DNA of 24,288 nucleotides from JBEKYD01 sp049511335 (GTDB lineage Bacteria > Acidobacteriota > Terriglobia > Bryobacterales > Bryobacteraceae), in contig JBEKYD010000095.1 of the NCBI GenBank assembly GCA_049511335.1, positions 1 to 24,288 of the forward strand, given 5' to 3'. Position 1 is the first letter of the stretch; every line of letters starts with the position of its first letter. A program made the translations under genes and the position numbers. A model generated the notes under the pieces. It did no database searches and was not told where the DNA came from. It worked only from the letters and a program-made list of their open reading frames with translations. This document shows positions 21,326-24,288 of the stretch, piece after piece.

Positions 21326-23111
21326 AAATGTCGATCTGTCAATCTTGCGGGTCTCGGTGGCTGCCCTCTGCCTCCTGGCCGCCGCGGGAGCCATTTACGC
21401 GCAAACGCCCGACGATCCAGCCTTGCGCGCCATGCACGACGAAGCCCTCCGCTCCTTGACCCTGGCCGTCGCCAATCTGGAAAAACCGTACTTCGTCGAG
21501 TATCTGCTGGACCACGAGGACGTGTTTACCGTCTCGGCCGCGCTGGGCGGATTGATGGAGCGCAACCGCGAGAGAATTCAAGCGCCGGAAGTGCATGTGC
21601 GCGTGGGCGACTACAAGTTTGACAACGGCAATTTCGCCGGCGGCGGGCCGTCGGGCGCGCGCTTCCGGGAACCGTTTCCGCTCGAAGGCTCCTACGATCT
21701 GGTGCGCCGCTATTTCTGGCTGTCCACCGACGCGGCTTATAAAAGCGCCGTGGAAGCGCTCGCGCGCAAGCGGGCGACGCTGCGGAATGTGTCGGAGGGC
21801 GGCGGCCGGCTGGACGATTTCGGCCGCGTGGCGCCGCTCGTCCGGGTGCGGGAACTGGGCCATTTGTCGCTCGACGAAGATGCCTGGGCGGCCCGCGTGC
21901 GGAGCCTTTCCGCGGTGTTCGCGGGCTATCCCGGTTTGAAGGATTCGCGCGTCGATTTGGAGGCCAATGCCGGTGGCTACTACGTGGTGAATTCCGAAGG
22001 CGCCGAGGTCCGCGTGCCGGAAGACGTCACCTTTCTTCGCATGCGCGCCATGGCGCAGAGCTCGGATGGGTCGACGGTGCGGGACATCGCCAGCTTCCAT
22101 GCCATCGAACCCTCCGGAATGCCGGGTGAGGCGGAGCTGTCGGCTGCTGCGCGCGAGTTGGCGGCCCACGTGACCGCGCTGGCGGCGGCGCCCAAGGGCG
22201 AGGATTACAACGGTCCGGTGCTGTTTGAGGGTGCGGCTGGCGCCCAGTTGTTCGCCGAGTTGGTGGGGCGCAACGTGATCTTGGCGCGGCGGCCGGACGG
22301 AGGACGGGGCGGCGCATTTCTGGCCAGCGAATACGAAGGGCGGGTGGGCTCGCGCGTGCTGCCGGATTCGTTCGATGTGGTGGACGATCCCACCCAGAAG
22401 GAATGGCAAGGCCGTCCCCTGTTTGGCGCGTATGAAGTGGATCGGGAAGGCGTGGCGGCGCAGCCGGTCAGCTTGATCGAAAAGGGCGTGCTCAAAACTT
22501 TTCTGCTCACCCGCCAGCCCGTCAAAGGAATGCCGGGTTCGAACGGGCACGCGCGCCTGCCGGGCCTCTACGGCGCTTCCGATGCCGGTATCGGCAACCT
22601 TTTTGTGCGCTCCACCGAGGCGTCCCCCGCGGGCGGATTGAAGCAAAAGCTGATCGAAGCCGTTCAGGCTCGGGGCAAACCCTACGGCATCCTCGTGCGC
22701 AAGCTGGATTTTCCGTCTTCGGCGCCGTTCGACGAAGTGCGGCGGCTGTTGAGCGAGACCGCCGGCATGGCGCAGCCGGTGAGCCCTCCGGTACTGGCGT
22801 ACAAAGTGTATCCGGATGGCCGTGAGGAGTTGATTCGCGGGGTCGAGTTCAAAGGGTTGAACGCCCGCGCTCTCAAGGATATTCTCGTGGCCGGAGACGA
22901 CGCCAACGTTTTCGAATATATGGACAACGGCGCTCCCCTGGCGGTGTTGGGCGCGGGCTCGTTCACCATCGAAGCCTCGGTGGTGGCGCCGTCCGTGTTG
23001 ATCGACGATCTGGAGCTCCGTCCGGTTGAGGAGGAGCAGCCCAAGCTGCCGGTGGTGCCGCCGCCGCAGTTGATCAAGACAGAGCCGATCGCTCCCGAGC
23101 CGGTAAAGTAG
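21309..23111 (+). CDS. Exported TldE/PmbA-like protein lacking metal ligands
   Basis: The protein has about 600 residues. It aligns along its length with the neighbouring TldD-like protein (YFVEYLLDHEDVFTVSAALG against YFLSYEVTESDYATINGTLG; RVLPDSFDVVDDPT against KVLPDFLSVVFDPT). The HEIFGH site is AELVGR here (Ala316, Glu317, Arg321) and the ligand Cys is Met538, so it cannot bind zinc as TldD does. This is the state of TldE, the non-metal partner of TldD/TldE heterodimers. A signal peptide is clear (SVAALCLLAAAGAIYAQ). The start is uncertain: the ATG at 21309 lies in the cloverleaf repeat, the in-frame TTG at 21345 just after it gives a neat leader, and the frame stays open back to 21171. 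The C-terminus has a proline-rich tail. Confidence 0.85.
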   Translation: MPSCPTNVDLSILRVSVAALCLLAAAGAIYAQTPDDPALRAMHDEALRSLTLAVANLEKPYFVEYLLDHEDVFTVSAALGGLMERNRERIQAPEVHVRVGDYKFDNGNFAGGGPSGARFREPFPLEGSYDLVRRYFWLSTDAAYKSAVEALARKRATLRNVSEGGGRLDDFGRVAPLVRVRELGHLSLDEDAWAARVRSLSAVFAGYPGLKDSRVDLEANAGGYYVVNSEGAEVRVPEDVTFLRMRAMAQSSDGSTVRDIASFHAIEPSGMPGEAELSAAARELAAHVTALAAAPKGEDYNGPVLFEGAAGAQLFAELVGRNVILARRPDGGRGGAFLASEYEGRVGSRVLPDSFDVVDDPTQKEWQGRPLFGAYEVDREGVAAQPVSLIEKGVLKTFLLTRQPVKGMPGSNGHARLPGLYGASDAGIGNLFVRSTEASPAGGLKQKLIEAVQARGKPYGILVRKLDFPSSAPFDEVRRLLSETAGMAQPVSPPVLAYKVYPDGREELIRGVEFKGLNARALKDILVAGDDANVFEYMDNGAPLAVLGAGSFTIEASVVAPSVLIDDLELRPVEEEQPKLPVVPPPQLIKTEPIAPEPVK

Positions 23112-23120
23112 GCAAGTCTG

Positions 23121-24288
23121 GTGTTCCGCTTACTGGGGCGATACGTCTTCCGCGAGGTGGTGACCAGCGCGCTGCTGGGAACCCTGCTGGCGACCTTCAT
23201 TATTTTTCTGGAATACGCGGACAAGTTGTTCGCCGCCCTGGTGAGCTCGAACAACGTGGGCTTTGGCACCGTGCTGGCACTGCTGGGCTGGACGCTGCCG
23301 CCGGTGTTGCCGCTCACCATTCCGTTCGGCGTCTTGGTGGGGATTTTGATCGGGCTGGGGCGCATGGCGGCGGATGGCGAAATCGTAGCCATGCGGGCGG
23401 CCGGCGTTTCCAGCCGCGCCGTAATCGCGCCCGTGCTGGCGTTCGCGGCGCTGGGGATGGGCCTGGCGGCATACGCGGAGCTGCGCCTGACGCCGCTCGC
23501 ATATCGCCAGAGCACCCATATCCTGAACGACATTCTGGCTACCCAGTTATCGGCGGAGATCGAACCGCGCGTATTCAATGAGAACTTCCCCAACCGGATT
23601 CTCTACGTGGACGATGTCATTGCCGGGCAGGTGGCTAAGTGGAAAGGCGTGTTCGTAGCCGATATCACTCCGCCGGAGCAGCGCCAGAACGGGATGCGCG
23701 ACAAAGCCGACGGTCCCATGATCACCCTGGCCCGCGAAGCCATTGCCGTCTCGGACCCGCACCGTAACCGGATCGAGCTGACGCTGGAGGATTACACCCA
23801 GCATGAGATGGGCAAGGACCGCCGCGCCAACGACAGCTCCGCCCCCTTCGGCGCGCAGGCGCTGGACGCCTCGCCGCCCGATGTCAAGACCCTGCGCTCC
23901 AGCGCCATGAACACCCGCGAGCTGCTGCGCTATCCCCGCAACGGTCCCGACTACACCGAAGTCCAAATCGAGCTCCACAAGCGTTTTTCGCTGCCGGTGG
24001 CCTGCATCACCTTGGCCCTGGTGGGGATTCCGCTGGGCGTGGCCACGCGCAAGGGCGGCAAATCGGCCGGGTACGTGATTGCGCTGTTCCTGGGATTCTT
24101 CTGCTACAACCTGTCTTCGCTGGCGTTGATCGGAGTGGCCAAACAGCATACCCTGCCGGTACCGGTGGCTCTGTGGCTGCCCAACGCGGCATTTTTCCTG
24201 GCGGGAGTGATCTTTCTCTACCGGATGGAATCGCCGGGCGACCGCGACCTGTTGGGCTGGCTGAATGAAGCCTTCGGGCGCGTGGTGG
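23121..24288 (+). CDS. LptF/LptG family permease (partial, runs off window end)
   Basis: The frame opens with GTG nine bases after the TldE-like stop and is still open at the last base, giving 389 residues. It has the LptF/LptG layout: three N-terminal helices (about 15-30, 55-78, 98-118), the conserved cytoplasmic segment RMAADGEIVAMRAAGVS at 81-97, a periplasmic jellyroll region (about 120-285, with NRILYVDDVIAG), then three C-terminal helices (from FSLPVACITLALVGIPLGVA). In the LptBFGC complex these permeases extract lipopolysaccharide from the inner membrane for transport to the outer membrane. I cannot separate LptF from LptG. A second permease may follow beyond the window. The close spacing suggests co-transcription with the TldD/TldE-like pair. 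Confidence 0.92.
   Translation, partial: MFRLLGRYVFREVVTSALLGTLLATFIIFLEYADKLFAALVSSNNVGFGTVLALLGWTLPPVLPLTIPFGVLVGILIGLGRMAADGEIVAMRAAGVSSRAVIAPVLAFAALGMGLAAYAELRLTPLAYRQSTHILNDILATQLSAEIEPRVFNENFPNRILYVDDVIAGQVAKWKGVFVADITPPEQRQNGMRDKADGPMITLAREAIAVSDPHRNRIELTLEDYTQHEMGKDRRANDSSAPFGAQALDASPPDVKTLRSSAMNTRELLRYPRNGPDYTEVQIELHKRFSLPVACITLALVGIPLGVATRKGGKSAGYVIALFLGFFCYNLSSLALIGVAKQHTLPVPVALWLPNAAFFLAGVIFLYRMESPGDRDLLGWLNEAFGRVV

Overview
The window is high-GC bacterial chromosome. Its gene content is typical of Acidobacteriota, most likely a Solibacter/Bryobacter-type member of the Bryobacterales. The indicators are a sedolisin with a C-terminal Ig-like domain, a DUF362 protein with a twin-arginine leader, a large M14 carboxypeptidase, a TMTC-like membrane mannosyltransferase with TPRs, exported TldD/PmbA proteins, an Lpt permease (so a Gram-negative envelope), and intergenic spaces packed with palindromic dispersed repeats. 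The lineage is inferred from gene style; no rRNA gene is present.

Layout: (1) 1-2775: the 5' part of an unknown exported protein (-), then a divergent DUF362 protein (+) and an acid-phosphatase-like PAP2 protein (+). (2) 2951-5422: an S53 sedolisin-family protease (-), flanked by two different palindromic repeats. (3) 5653-7042: a damaged block on the minus strand, with the C-terminal stub of an N-acyl-D-amino-acid deacylase and a PD-(D/E)XK-like nuclease apparently split by a frameshift; its base composition looks lower in GC than its surroundings. (4) 7114-9717: a 681-residue polytopic membrane protein (-) and a small exported protein (+). (5) 9913-10306: a hicBA toxin-antitoxin locus with intact HicB and decayed HicA. 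(6) 10356-12190: a 44-residue one-helix protein translationally coupled to a sodium/solute symporter. (7) 12191-12584: a repeat island containing the tail of a second TMTC-like gene. (8) 12585-14705: the intact TMTC-like protein (-). (9) 14706-15225: a gene-free stretch with two related palindromes. (10) 15226-19287: an M14 metallocarboxypeptidase and a CPBP intramembrane protease (both -). (11) 19447-24288: a likely operon (+) of an exported TldD-like metalloprotease, a TldE-like partner without metal ligands, and an LptF/LptG permease that runs off the end.

The functional theme is envelope and extracellular work: secreted peptidases (S53, M14, TldD/TldE-like), a membrane protease, a predicted protein glycosyltransferase, a secreted phosphatase, a solute symporter and LPS export. 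The most notable items are the exported TldD/TldE-type pair separated by a cloverleaf repeat that supplies a candidate start codon, the repeat families themselves, the small protein ahead of the symporter, the decayed hicA, and the paralogous gene tail trapped between repeats. I did not find an integrated new defence or mobile system.
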